From NCBI GenBank assembly GCA_037893225.1, contig JAZGUH010000272.1, positions 248,001 through 312,000 on the forward strand: a stretch of DNA of 64,000 nucleotides. The letters are read 5' to 3'. Shown here piece after piece: positions 43,913 to 55,200 of this stretch. Source of the DNA: Hippasteria phrygiana (taxonomy: Eukaryota > Echinodermata > Asteroidea > Valvatida > Goniasteridae). The position numbers and the translations under genes were made by a program. Position 1 is the stretch's first letter. Every line of letters begins with the position of its first letter. The notes beneath the pieces were generated by a model. That model did not search any database and was not told where the DNA came from. It was given only the letters and a program-made list of their open reading frames with translations.

Positions 43913-44680
43913 GTGTGCCTATTGTTTGCATTACGCTTGGCTACATAAGCCCGTATTGGCATGCCAGCACCCCATTCATGACAGCCTGACAGGTTATGTA
44001 AGGGGTGCATTTTCATTGACTGTCACTGTGCCAAGCGATATACATGTATTGTACTAACAGTTCCATGAAATCAGTCCCAATTGTTTTTATTATTCGTAAG
44101 TATACATGTATCCTAATTCGCCAGCAAATATCAAGTAAGAACTAAATCTGAATTTGAAACATTGTGTGCAAGCTGTTTGATGGGAAATGAAGCTTTTAGA
44201 GTCTGCTGAGGTAACACTTTCGTTTTGGTCGTATGATTGTTCAGCTGAGAACTACATGTACTCTAGAAGTAGCATAGCTGGAAATGAAATGGATGTGGAT
44301 GATGGGGATACAGTGTGGCGACTTCATGTAAAATAAAAAAATATATATTCACAGGGGCAGATCCAGATTTTTTTTTTTTTTTGCAGGGGGCGTGGCCAGA
44401 TTTAAGAAAAGATGTTTTATCTATAAAAAAGCAACAAAAACGTTTAAATATAAAAAATAAAAAAAAACAGTACGGGAACAAGCATGGTCTTAGACTATTA
44501 CACGTAAAAAAAAAATGGCACGTAGCAGGTTTGTTTTACCCCATACACACCCAAGATCTACCATCCCTGCTCTGGTGGGGGTAGCTTCAAGTTTGAGTCT
44601 GAACTCTTTTGGTATGGTGCACCCACCTGCCTCCCTACCCTGTGGCTACACCACTGCTAGGGTCCAAATAATCAATCTTT

Positions 44681-44728
44681 GGTTACAACATGGAGGAAGG
44701 AAACATTTTCCTTCCTCCGTGGTTACAA
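44681..44728. mobile_element. 33-bp hairpin insertion (44689-44721) with direct flanking repeats
   Basis: Arms CATGGAGGAAGGAA and TTCCTTCCTCCGTG pair with one G-T-type mismatch around a 5-nt loop. GTTACAA precedes (44682-44688) and follows (44722-44728) the hairpin; the similarity extends to GGTTACAA. Third clear member of the family seen at 3428 and 3557. Confidence 0.75.
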
Positions 44729-45924
44729 TGTGAATTTGAGAAAGGTATCATGAATAAACATGCACCAACTCTTGTGAACAGCTGTTCATGTACATTACGC
44801 GGACCCTTGCCGAAATCTGCACCCTGTAAGAGTCTATGAGCAAAGATTATGGACATTACAAACTTCAAATGCAAGTTTACATGTAAGATTCGTATTTCAC
44901 ATCACATACACACTTGCTCATTCCGAACTGAGTAGTCAACTTGAAAAGCTAATATTGTGACATTTTGTTCTTTAAAACAATGACCCTCTATATGTATGTT
45001 ATTCTCGCTTGTAAAAAAAAATACAATCACTTTAATTCATTTTACAGTTAAGCAACAAATGCGCGAATACATTGCAGATTAATGGAATATTTGAAAAGAA
45101 AAGACAATTTATAGCATAATTAGTCAGTACAAGGAAGAATCTGTCCAACTTAAATGCAACTGCATAAACACTAAGTCTTTTGTAATAAATAGCCTGTACT
45201 CTCAAAGGCAATCTTTAGTTTCACGATCAGTGTACCTTACTTGATAATTTCACTGATGGTGTCCAACGCATTTGACATCAGATTGGGAATGGAAGGCGTA
45301 AAAATATTTCAACTACCAATTAATTATGATCCTTTTTGAGACACTGAATTCCGACCATGGAAATTTAGGAGTGGGCCTATATACATTTATACATATTTCC
45401 TCAATAAGTATAAACAATAATGCTATCTTTGGTGAAGTACATGTAGATCTGAATTCATTGCACCTTGGTATAAGCTTCTACTTCTGTAACCGAAACAGAA
45501 AAATGCCCAAAGCCTCCGATCCACATTTACTGGAATATATATTTTGAATAATGTTTGCATCTAAGTATAAAACAAAAACAAGTTTATACATTGTATTAGG
45601 CAGGAAATGGAATATCACCAGATTTGAAATTTTTATATTAAGAAATGTAAGAAATAATTTTTTGTTCAACCGGGGGATCATTGCAAGTCCTACACAATGA
45701 TGATTAATAAACATCAACCACGTTAAACATTCCTTTTTACCATTTTTTAGGAAACACTATTAACAGATTGCATTATCAAGCTTTATTAAAGCTGTATGTC
45801 GATGCTATTGGGGTCCTTCACCCTGGAAAATAAATTGTCAAATTTAATTATTAGAATTAGATTTATAAGCTACAATGTACGTGTACATGTATTCCTATGA
45901 GACATTCCACACACACATGCAAGT

Positions 45925-46075
45925 GCACAAACACCTTCAATCGGGGACCTCCTATTTTCCTATTGTTCATACTTACTTTTTGGCAATTAAAGGGCCCTCA
46001 TTGGTTTTGTACATGATTTTCAAACAGGGACCTTTCTCAACCGGGGACGCTATTGTCCTCTATTGTTAAAGGTCC
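45925..46075 (+). repeat. Dispersed repeat (GGGGACC family), copy 1
   Basis: CACCTTCAATCGGGGACCTC, CCCTCATTGGTTTTGTACA and GTCCTCTATTGTTAAAGGTC recur reverse-complemented at 57945-58095. Its right part is the start of the segmental duplication unit (46049 onward equals window position 1). Confidence 0.7.
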
Positions 46076-48690
46076 CCTATTTAATGCAAAAAAGAAACCC
46101 ACACACCCACACACAAAAATCAACCGATAATAAGGAACAGATTAAATAAGTTCTAAATTTTGAATTAGGAGCGGGGATTCTAGAATCTTAATTTTTGTAT
46201 CTTCTTGATGTTCTTTGTGCATATGTAGCTTATATTAAAACAACATTAGGAGACCAAATTAATAGAGTGCACACTGTAGTGAGTTTTTCTTTTCATTCAA
46301 AAGTACAGCTTCAATGATTCAAACCCTCCTACTTTTTAAAAGGTCAAAATCAGTCAAAATTTCCTTCCACCTCCCCTGCTATACTTTTACACAGACATGA
46401 TCAGATTACATGTGGTTTTGTACTATGGCAGGAGGGTCAAAAACAATCACCTTGACTGATTTTGACCCATACAACATGGCTCAGAATGTATGTTTGCATA
46501 GGAGGGTTCTAATCCATTAATCTTCCTACTAGTCTGCTGTATAACTGTCTCTCTCAAATGACGTCACTTCCTCTAGCTACAGATTGCCACGTGCATCAGC
46601 ATTTTGGGCGTCAAATTTTCGTGATGTGCATCGGCTGCGCCGTATTTCGAAGAAATGTTGAGCAACAAGCGCGCGTGTTTAGAATATTTTGCACACTGTG
46701 CGCACGCCGAACACGCACCTGATGGCGTTGAACAAGCGGTTGTAATTTTCCTACAAAGATGGCGTCCTATGAGAGAGATCTATAAAAAAACAAAAAAACC
46801 TTCCTCTCCCATACATGTAGCTTGTGTGTTACAACCTATCACTCGATAGGTTTTGATAGATACATGTAGGGTATTTGGCTCCATTTTGGCACCAGGAGTT
46901 TTCATCTTAAATGTTCAGAGCGTGGACATAATCGCTTTAATCAGTTTAATTCAGGCAATGTCCGCAGTTGATCATTTAAATATGCTATAAAGTATGGGTA
47001 GAGTAAGGGCAAAAGCCCCATAGATGAATACGACGGTTGATAACGTGCTCATTTTCATTTCCCACTCCAGTTTCTGCTCGGCATTCTGTACCATCTCTTC
47101 CAAAGTAGTCATGTCCCCTGCCCCGACAGCTGCAAATCTCCTTACGCCTTCCATCTCCTTTAAAAGCGTGCCTTCCTGTTGTTTCAAGATCTGGGTAATA
47201 TTCTTTTCTTGGGAATCCAGCCTGTCCTGTTGCTGTTGTGTGAGTTTCTCTAAAGTTGCGGAGACTTCAGGACCTGACTTGGCGCTTCCATCAATCGCAG
47301 TCCGGATGTCATGCACAAAACCCTGTAGGTCTCGTAGCTGGCCGTTCTGACCGATGTCCTTCTGCAGGTCCTCGACCATTGTCCTGAGCTCTTGCATCCG
47401 TTTCTGGTTAATCGCTGTGGAACCCAGCAGGCCAATTATTGTTCCCACGATAGACCCGATGACGCCCCAATATTTGGTTCTTTCCTCTTGTGATCGTTGC
47501 TTCTCGTGGCTCTCCCTGACCGCTGCAGACAACTTGGCGAAGGTGCTTCTCTCGACATCCTCGAGCAAGTCGTGATTCTCTTCCATTTTCTTCTCCTTCT
47601 GGATGGCAAGGTGCTCCTCTGTTGCATATTCTAAGAATTTGACGTCGTCGCGGGGTGTTCGGTCAAGCTTGGCACGTATGGTTCTGAGCTCAGTCTGCAC
47701 ATTATGTAACTCTTGGGCGGATTTCTTGACCGATTCACGGACATCCATAAATTCCTTTTCAATCTGTAGTTAAAAGCATAAAAAGATATATTCAATTAAT
47801 TCTCACCTTGAAAAATGACGTTTTACAAGATTTACACAATTCCATCAACCTATTTTGTAATACATTACACATGTATGTTTGATTTTACTTTCAGCATTTG
47901 TAAAAATGCTATTATTTTTACTCTGGAATTATTACTGAATGAGCTTAAAGGAACACATTGCTTTGGATTTGGCGATTTGGGCCATAAAAATGAAATGGAT
48001 ATGGTTGGGAAGTTTTTTTAAAAGTAGAATATAAAGATTCACATAACTATCCCTTCAAATTACGTGTTTGTTTTTCTATTTCGTGACAAATAATGGTCCG
48101 CCATTTTGTAGAACCAAATTTTTGACTCCACAAAATGGCGGACCCTGTTCACCAGTCGTATTTCCAGTCACAGCTGGTTGAAGTACGTATGGGCAATTAT
48201 TATTACAATAACCGTCTGTTTGTGATATTCAATTACTTTTTTTTATAGTTAATAAAACAAATAAACTTGTTATTCCATTATGGTCAAGCCGCAAGCCTTG
48301 TAAGGAGCTTGTGTAGCCTGGCCGGGTAAAGCGAAGCCTGCCCCGCGTCTTGGGAGATATATGGTAGGGATATCGCTTTTGTATCATGATGATATACATG
48401 TGTAGTATAGATATCTGTTCGTGTGCCTTATCAGGCCTCTAAATATAATGCCAAATAGATGTGAACATAGGGGACGATGAATTGAAGTTGAAGCATAGAT
48501 GCATCTGGTGGACCTTCATCATCCATGCCATCTCCAACTCCAACTAGGGGACGTCAACGAAAATCATCTGCTGATGAGAAGCGTAAGTTGGTGGCCGAGA
48601 AAATTTGCATATTTTGCGCATTATTTAGACAGTGGTATTTACTACTGGAAATAAGTCTAGTTTTCGCAGGTCAGATGTCAGGGGTCAGAG
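46049..48690. repeat. Segmental duplication, copy 2, left block
   Basis: Direct counterpart of 1-2630. Differences are substitutions and small indels, including 10-18-bp differences inside the exon. Copy 2 continues with about 430 bp of unique sequence (48690-49118) before its minisatellite, where copy 1 goes straight into the array. Confidence 0.9.
46972..47763 (-). CDS. CCDC51: CCDC51 (MITOK)-like, copy 2, exon 2 (3' coding exon)
   Basis: The acceptor ttttaactacag precedes 47763 and the stop TGA is at 46972-46974, 263 codons. Joined to exon 1 in phase 0 the junction reads VTE|IEKEFMDVRE, and the full protein would be 357 residues (human about 411). Features are coiled coil 1 (about residues 100-180) with the family signature KLDRTPRDDVKFLEYATEEH and SAAVRESHEKQR; glycine-rich membrane segment 1 (about 192-212, YWGVIGSIVGTIIGLLGSTA); coiled coil 2; and C-terminal membrane segment 2 (about 335-356) ending LPILYSIFK. 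These match CCDC51/MITOK, an inner mitochondrial membrane protein reported to form the potassium pore regulated by ABCB8. The frame has no defects, so this is the likely functional copy. Confidence 0.88.
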   Translation of the reverse strand: MEKEFMDVRESVKKSAQELHNVQTELRTIRAKLDRTPRDDVKFLEYATEEHLAIQKEKKMEENHDLLEDVERSTFAKLSAAVRESHEKQRSQEERTKYWGVIGSIVGTIIGLLGSTAINQKRMQELRTMVEDLQKDIGQNGQLRDLQGFVHDIRTAIDGSAKSGPEVSATLEKLTQQQQDRLDSQEKNITQILKQQEGTLLKEMEGVRRFAAVGAGDMTTLEEMVQNAEQKLEWEMKMSTLSTVVFIYGAFALTLPILYSIFK

Positions 48691-49118
48691 GCCAATTTTT
48701 TGTTTTGTAATCACTACTCACTAATTACAACACATTATATGTGTTTTTTGCATGAACAGCTCTTATAAAAGATAAGGAACATTTACAAACAGCAAAATTT
48801 CATGACATTTGAAGGCAATGTGTCCCTTTAAAAATATCAAACTATGTACTGTATGTATAATGTCATTGTTTTTGTGCCCGAGGGTGTGGACTTTGGTCCT
48901 GCTTTGCATGTAAATCAAAATTGGACCTACTACTGAAATGACAATCCCACATTGTGGGTGGGGCAGCCCAGGGAGCAAGGGGTTGGGGCGTTATTTAAAC
49001 TCAGGTATATTTGTGGGCTAATCCTGATGTATCTCAAGTTTTATGCAACCATGTCATTGAAGTCCAAGTTATTCCAATGGAAATAGGCAGTGGTTATTTT
49101 ACTGTAAACCCGCATCAG
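48691..49118. other. Intronic unique sequence of CCDC51 copy 2
   Basis: No coding exon or repeat structure recognised. It separates the duplicated block from the minisatellite and is absent from the corresponding place in copy 1. Confidence 0.5.
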
Positions 49119-51630
49119 GGTTTGGGCGAAGGGGCGTTTGGGCGAAGGGGCGTTTGGGCGGAGGGGCGTTTGGGCGGAGGGGCGTTTGGGCGGAGGGGCG
49201 TTTGGGCAGAGGGGCGTTTGGGCAGAGGGGCGTTTGGGCGAAGGGGCGTTTGGGCGAAGGGGCGTTTGGGCGAAGGGGCGTTTGGGCGAAGGGGCGTTTG
49301 GGCGAAGGGGCGTTTGGGCGAAGGGGCGTTTGGGCGAAGGGGCGTTTGGGCGAAGGGGCGTTTGGGCGAAGGGGCGTTTGGGCGAAGGGGCGTTTGGGCG
49401 AAGGGGCGTTTGGGCGAAGGGGCGTTTGGGCGAAGGGGCGTTTGGGCGAAGGGGCGTTTGGGCGAAGGGGCGTTTGGGCGAAGGGGCGTTTGGGCGAAGG
49501 GGCGTTTGGGCGAAGGGGCGTTTGGGCGAAGGGGCGTTTGGGCGAAGGGGCGTTTGGGCGAAGGGGCATTTGGGCGAAGGGGCGTTTGGGCGAAGGGGCG
49601 TTTGGGCGAAGGGGCGTTTGGGCGAAGGGGCGTTTATGCGAAGGGGCGTTTATGCGAAGGGGCGTTTGGGCGAAGGGGCGTTTGGGCGAAGGGGCGTTTG
49701 GGCGAAGGGGCGTTTGGGCGAAGGGGCGTTTGGGCGAAGGGCCGTTTGGGCGAAGGGGCGTTTGGGCGAAGGGGCGTTTGGGCGAAGGGGCGTTTGGGCG
49801 AAGTGGCGTTTGGGCGAAGTGGCGTTTGGGCGAAGGGGCGTTTGGGCGAAGGGGCGTTTGGGCGTAGGGGCGTTTGGGCGTAGGGGCGTTTGGGCGTAGG
49901 GGCGTTTGGGCGTAGGGGCGTTTGGGCGAAGGGGCGTTTGGGCGTAGGGGCATAGGGGCGTAGGGGCGTTTGGGCGTAGGGGCGTTTGGGCGTAGGGGCG
50001 TAGGGGCGTTTGGGCATAGGGGCGTTTGGGCGTAGGGGCGTTTGGGCGTAGGGGCGTAGGGGCGTTTGGGCGGAGGGGCGTTTGGGCGGAGGGGCGTTTG
50101 GGCGGAGGGGCGTTTGGGCGGAGGGGCGTTTGGGCAGAGGGGCGTTTGGGCAGAGGGGCGTTTGGGCGAAGGGGCGTTTGGGCGAAGGGGCGTTTGGGCG
50201 AAGGGGCGTTTGGGCGAAGGGGCGTTTGGGCGAAGGGGCGTTTGGGCGAAGGGGCGTTTGGGCGAAGGGGCGTTTGGGCGAAGGGGCGTTTATGCGAAGG
50301 GGCGTTTGGGCGAAGGGGCGTTTGGGCGAAGGGGCGTTTGGGCGAAGGGGCGTTTGGGCGAAGGGGCGTTTGGGCGAAGGGGCGTTTGGGCGAAGGGGCG
50401 TTTGGGCGAAGTGGCGTTTGGGCGAAGGGGCGTTTGGGCGAAGGGGCGTTTGGGCGTAGGGGCGTTTGGGCGTAGGGGCGTTTGGGCGTAGGGGCGTTTG
50501 GGCGTAGGGGCGTTTGGGCGTAGGGGCGTTTGGGCGTAGGGGCATAGGGGCGTAGGGGCGTTTGGGCGTAGGGGCATAGGGGCGTTTGGGCATAGGGGCG
50601 TTTGGGCATAGGGGCGTTTGGGCATAGGGGCGTTTGGGCATAGGGGCGTTTGGGCATAGGGGCGTTTGGGCATAGGGGCGTTTGGGCGTAGGGGCGTTTG
50701 GGCGTAGGGGCGTTTGGGCGTTTGGGCGTTTGGGCGTTTGGGCGTAGGGGCGTAGGGGCGTAGGGGCGTAGGGGCGTAGGGGCGTAGGGGCGTAGGGGCG
50801 TTTGGGCGTAGGGGCGTAGGGGCGTTTGGGCGTAGGGGCGTAGGGGCGTTTGGGCGTTTGGGCGTTTGGGCGTTTGGGCGTAGGGGCGTAGGGGCGTAGG
50901 GGCGTAGGGGCGTTTGGGCGTAGGGGCGTAGGGGCGTTTGGGCGTAGGGGCGTTTGGGCGTAGGGGCGTTTGGGCGTTTGGGTGTAGGGGCGTAGGGGCG
51001 TTTGGGGCATAGGGGCGTTTGGGCGTAGGGGCATTTGGGCGTAGGGTCGAAGGGGCGTTTGGGCGAAGGGGCGTTTGGGCATAGGGGCATTTGGGCGTAG
51101 GGGCATTTGGGCGTAGGGGCGTTTGGGCGTAGGGGCGTTTGGGCGTAGGGGCGTTTGGGCGTAGGGGTGTTTGGGCGTAGGGGTGTTTGGGCGTAGGGGC
51201 GTTTGGGCGTAGGGGCGTTTGGGCGTAGGGGCGTTTGGGCGTAGGGGTGTTTGGGCGTAGGGGTGTTTGGGCGTAGGGGCGTTTGGGCATAGGGGCGTTT
51301 GGGTATAGGGGCATAGGGGCGTTTAGGCGTAGGTGCGTTTGGACATAGGGGCGTTTGGGCATAGGGGCATAGGGGCATAGGGGCGTTTGGGTGTAGGGGC
51401 GTTTGGGCATTTGGGCATAGGGGCATTTGGGCATAGGGGCGTTTGGGCGAAGGGCCGTTTGGGTGAAGGGGCGTTTGGGCGAAGGGGCGTTTGGGCGAAG
51501 GGGCATTTGGGCGTAGGGGCATTTGGGCATAGGGGCGTTTGAGTGATGGGGCGTTTGGGCGAAGGGGCATTTGGGCGAAGGGGCGTTTGGGCGAAGGGGC
51601 GTTTGGGCGAAGGGGCGTTTGGGCGAAGGT
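49119..51630. repeat. G-rich minisatellite, about 2.5 kb, 16-bp unit GGGCGAAGGGGCGTTT
   Basis: Well over one hundred tandem 16-mers, with variants GCGGAGG, GCAGAGG, GCGTAGG, GCATAGG and blocks of GGGGCGTA 8-mers. A block order (GCGGAGG, GCAGAGG, GCGAAGG, GCGTAGG) occurs twice (49150-49990 and 50060-50560), showing a higher-order duplication of about 900 bp. Three or four G runs per unit make the plus strand strongly quadruplex-prone. It fills most of the CCDC51 copy 2 intron. Confidence 0.95.
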
Positions 51631-51659
51631 AAGACTTAAATAGAAATAATATAACTGAC

Positions 51660-51941
51660 CTCAGTTACTCTATTCTGCGCTCGCTTGACATCCCCAATGC
51701 CCACTATATCCTCATAAGACTGTAGCAAAGACACCACCTTGTTGTCACTCCGTAGTCTGTTCAGCAAGCCCACAGCCGACCCATCCTTCGCACTGGGTGG
51801 CGCACTGGCGCTTATGGCAGGTCTCCCCGGCCCACCAGTAACCGAGTTCCCCGCTCCGGAACCTGACCATGCTGACGATGTTGATACTGTTCGCAAAGCT
51901 CTTATCACGGTTAACTTTTGAAAATCGAACTGCCTGGCCAT
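51660..51941 (-). CDS. CCDC51: CCDC51 (MITOK)-like, copy 2, exon 1
   Basis: ATG at 51941 in a good context (GCCATGGCC), 94 codons, ending at GAG|GTCAGT (donor at 51659). The N-terminus MARQFDFQKLTVIRALRTVS is a likely mitochondrial targeting presequence. A Ser/Gly/Pro-rich linker follows, and the exon ends with SYEDIVGIGDVKRAQNRVTE, which aligns with the YEEFVGL...VTE region of human CCDC51. Expression could be affected by the adjacent G-rich array, whose C-rich strand would be transcribed. Confidence 0.88.
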
Positions 51942-52072
51942 GGCTGCGAAACCACAGAATCCTTATGAATGAAGAAAAATCAACACAAACGACATTCTAC
52001 GCTTGAGCATGGAGGAAGGAACAAACCTTTCTTCGCAAGTAAAATGTGTCTAGTCTGATTGACAAACCATAT
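51942..52072. repeat. Segmental duplication, upstream flank (copy 2; copy 1 at 29561-29692)
   Basis: The two flanks stay alike to GATTGACAAACCATATG (29677-29693 and 52056-52072), then diverge: in copy 1 the (CTA)n end of the non-LTR element starts here. A degenerate CATGGAGG(A/T)AGGAAC half-hairpin is in both flanks. Confidence 0.8.
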
Positions 52073-52274
52073 GGAGGTCAGAGGTTATTAAATACCGGGT
52101 GCATAATCAGCTTTTTCTGTTAATTTGACGACGTTTTTGATTGGTCGATAGCATAACAAAATGAGAATTGTCGCCAATCATATCAGGTGTAAGATTTTGT
52201 CGGCAGCGCATTAAAAATATGCATGTGGATCTGTCGCGCGCACACGTACACGGCAGCATGGAAGCGCAAGCTGT

Positions 52275-52441
52275 ACAAAAATTGATCCCATTTCCTTCCC
52301 ACAATCCCTTGTGACCATTGTGACGTCTCGACCAGGCGGTATTTGCGATATGGTCTATTAGACCATATCGCAAATACCGCCTGGTCGAGACGTCACAATG
52401 GTCACAAGGGATTGTGGGAAGGAAATGGGATCAATTTTTGT
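52275..52441. repeat. Near-perfect palindrome, 83-bp arms with a 1-bp centre
   Basis: The centre is at 52358 (TGGTCTA t TAGACCA). The left arm begins ACAAAAATTGATCCC and the right arm ends GGGATCAATTTTTGT. A third, direct partial copy of the arm (ACCATTGTGACGTCTC, CAGGCGGTATTTGCGATA) follows at 52467-52513. Such a spacerless palindrome is unstable in cloning and may arise from a fresh inverted duplication. Confidence 0.85.
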
Positions 52442-52728
52442 GCGCGTATATTTTCAAAATCCCTAGTAACCATTGTGACGTCTCATCCAGGCGGTATTTG
52501 CGATAAGGTCTATGGAAGAAGCATTTCACCGGCATATTTTCCTGAACATTCTTGCTTGTGAATCTCTGAAAGACAGCTGGTGTTGATGATTGCACGGGCC
52601 TCAGATACATGTACATGACTGGACTGGTGAAGGAACTGAGTGAGTTATTGCATGGTTATTGTCATTTTGTCACTTTTTCTTTTATTGCAGTGAACCGGGG
52701 TCTTGCCTTTTTTGGCGATTGCAATTTG

Positions 52729-53996
52729 TAGTGTAGATGTTGAGCGCAATCTTCAAAGGCGCGCATTTTAAGAAATGCGCACTGCGCAATTTTTGAACAC
52801 GAAAATTGAGTTGGCTTGCGTAAATTTAAAATTTGCGCATTATAGATGGAGTGCAATTTTTGAAAATCACGCAATCTTTATTATTCAAACAGTAAACGGG
52901 GTTGCATACGAACTGTAAGTTCTTAATTTCTTGTGACAAAGCGCTTGAAAAGGGATGCTGGGATCCGGGGCTGGAATACAATACTTGGCAAAAGTATGGA
53001 AAACCAGTAGAAAAGTGTAAAACAAAAACAGAATAACAAAACTTCGTAAAAATGCTAGAAAATATATAAAACATTGCTCAATCTATTAGGAACAAGCAAA
53101 TAAATTGCAAAGTTCGGACGCGTACGTGAGGGGTGCACCATCATGACCAGCATATGTGACAACATAATCTCCCACTATACTGACCTAGATATAAGTAGTT
53201 TCATAGAAGAAAAAAATCTTATCCAGTGCAGTAGTCTCTCAGTTGCTGTGTGAAGAATGCAAATTATAGATTGCTTCTTAATTTAATCTGCCATTTTCTT
53301 TAAAATGTTGGGAAGTTAGCCGATCAGACACAGAGGTTTAGATCATTTCCCAATGAAAAAAACACCGAAAATGTATCCCCCCCCCCCCCCTGCGAAGGCA
53401 ACTTGTCAAGCCAAACATATATGTTATAACAGATGATAAATTGAAGGTCAATTCTACAGATGATATGACATCACCACAAAGATATGCGACAAAGTATATG
53501 CAATAAAATTCACATTGTAAACTTTATTCGCTTATAAAAAATATAGTTCACAAACAATGTCAGCATATTTGCAAATCAAATAACACACACATTGTAATAT
53601 ACGAATTTGCAAATATTCAAGACAAACTCAAAACTTGAAACCCTCTCCTTTTCACAAATTTTTTGAAAGTATAGTCGTAGGACTGGGAGACAGTTCCAAC
53701 CCCTTCAAGAACGCTATAATTGTTTTCTGTAGAGGAGTCGGATACAAAATACCCTCTATCTACAGAGAACTCGTCAAAATCTTCAACATGCCTACTGCTG
53801 ATTATGGAACGGCTGCCATGCGTCTGACGCCGATGTAAAATTCATGTCTACCATGTAGTTTTTATCAGATATCGTGCCCTAGTTGTTGTCCGAAGCGAAA
53901 ATTTGCGCGCATACTTTAACTGAAAAAATCCCCACGCGCATTTTTTAAAAATTGCGCGAGCAAATTAAATTAAAAATTGCGCTCAACATAGACTAT
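52729..53996. mobile_element. Possible 1.27-kb element with inverted ends
   Basis: TAGTGTAGATGTTGAGCGCA at the left faces TGCGCTCAACATAGACTA at the right, with further GCGCATTTT/AAATTGCGC similarity inside. There is no coding sequence. The element is adjacent to the MITE at 54018. Confidence 0.45.
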
Positions 53997-54017
53997 AAAG
54001 CAAACAGACATTATGAA

Positions 54018-54585
54018 CAGTCATACTAATCACCGTCAACACGCAAAACACCGTCAACACACCGTCAACACACCGTCAACACCACATAAACACATTCTTA
54101 ACTGACGAATGCGGTACAAAACCGTAATGTATGGGTCAACACGAGATTTGGGCTTAAAAATAGCAGGTTAAACGTCTGAAAATGCGATTTCTTTCTTCAA
54201 GTTCAAGAAAACGGACCTCTCTATGCAGATCCAAAATCGGCAGCCGTGCCTCACTTAGCCATGTCGTGGGCGCGCGGCGCACACGTGCGAAGGCAAGATG
54301 GCGGCCAACGGCCGTGCTGCTTAGAGATAATTTTTCCGCGTACAAAAATTCTATTTTTATAAATGAAATGTGACTTTTAACCCTAACTCCCCAGGTGGTA
54401 TGGAAAATCATATTGAAATTGGAGGATTCAGGGCTGTTAGGGTTAACCGACAGAAATTCTAATTTAGCCTAGGCATTACATTTCTATGCCTCTTCTGTTA
54501 ATTTAGAATGTGTTTTGGGTGTGTTGACTGTGTGTTGACGGTGTGTTGACGGTGTTTGTGCGTGTTGACGGTGATTAGTATGACC
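54018..54585. mobile_element. Mutator-like MITE, 568 bp, with 9-bp TSD
   Basis: The ends carry GTCATACTAATCACCGTCAA, then repeated CACCGTCAACA units, mirrored at the right (GTGTTGACGGTGATTAGTAT). Exact 9-bp direct repeats CATTATGAA lie at 54009-54017 and 54586-54594. No coding potential. Confidence 0.8.
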
Positions 54586-55036
54586 CATTATGAAGCCAAA
54601 CCACAGTCCACAACCATGCACGTTCAATGTGCCCCGGTTAACAGCCAGTATTCTTTATGGGTACGTGCTGTTGGAACCAGTGAATTGGGATAGTTGGGGG
54701 TTGGCATGGTTGGGGATGGGGGTTGGGGGTACCCCTAGAAATATGTAGTCCGAGTAACTTGGACCCTTTATCGCCTTTTTTAACATTTGGACATGATCTG
54801 GCGATAGTAGGGTCCAAAGTACGTGTACGACGATTTTCTATTCATTAAAATTAAATACGTCTAAAATCATCCGAATTCAACCTTACAACAGCCACCAAAA
54901 TACTAGATACGCCACCTTCGGAACAAGTGAAGTTCCATGATTAGATGAAGGTACCACCCATCCGAATAAAAATTGAAATTTACCGTTTAATTCCCAGAGA
55001 CCCCCGCAGAATGTCTTTTCGCTGTCTTGGAGTTCA

Positions 55037-55200
55037 AAACGTGACCCCTCGACCTTGCATGACGTCACCCTGATGCGCAGCGCCCGCATACACCACGCGA
55101 CAACCTGTTTATGCCGCCGGCGACTGTTTCGTGAGTGGTACAATGGTCGCGTTACATGTTCGTGTGTAGATATAGTATTGATTCGAGGTTGCACGCGCGT
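55037..55200. repeat. Partial relative of the hairpin at 34354-34794
   Basis: Shares CCTCGACCTTGCATGACGTC, CCCTGATGCGCAGCGCCCGC, CGACAACCTGTTTATGCCG and GACTGTTTCGTGAGTGGTA. It lacks the nested Mutator-like MITE and the second arm. Confidence 0.7.

Noticed and set aside
49011..51570. Long frames (up to 626 codons) with [16 protein letters not shown] or [15 protein letters not shown] repeats
   Set aside because: The 16-bp unit lacks stops in all frames; no start context, conservation or non-repeat domain.
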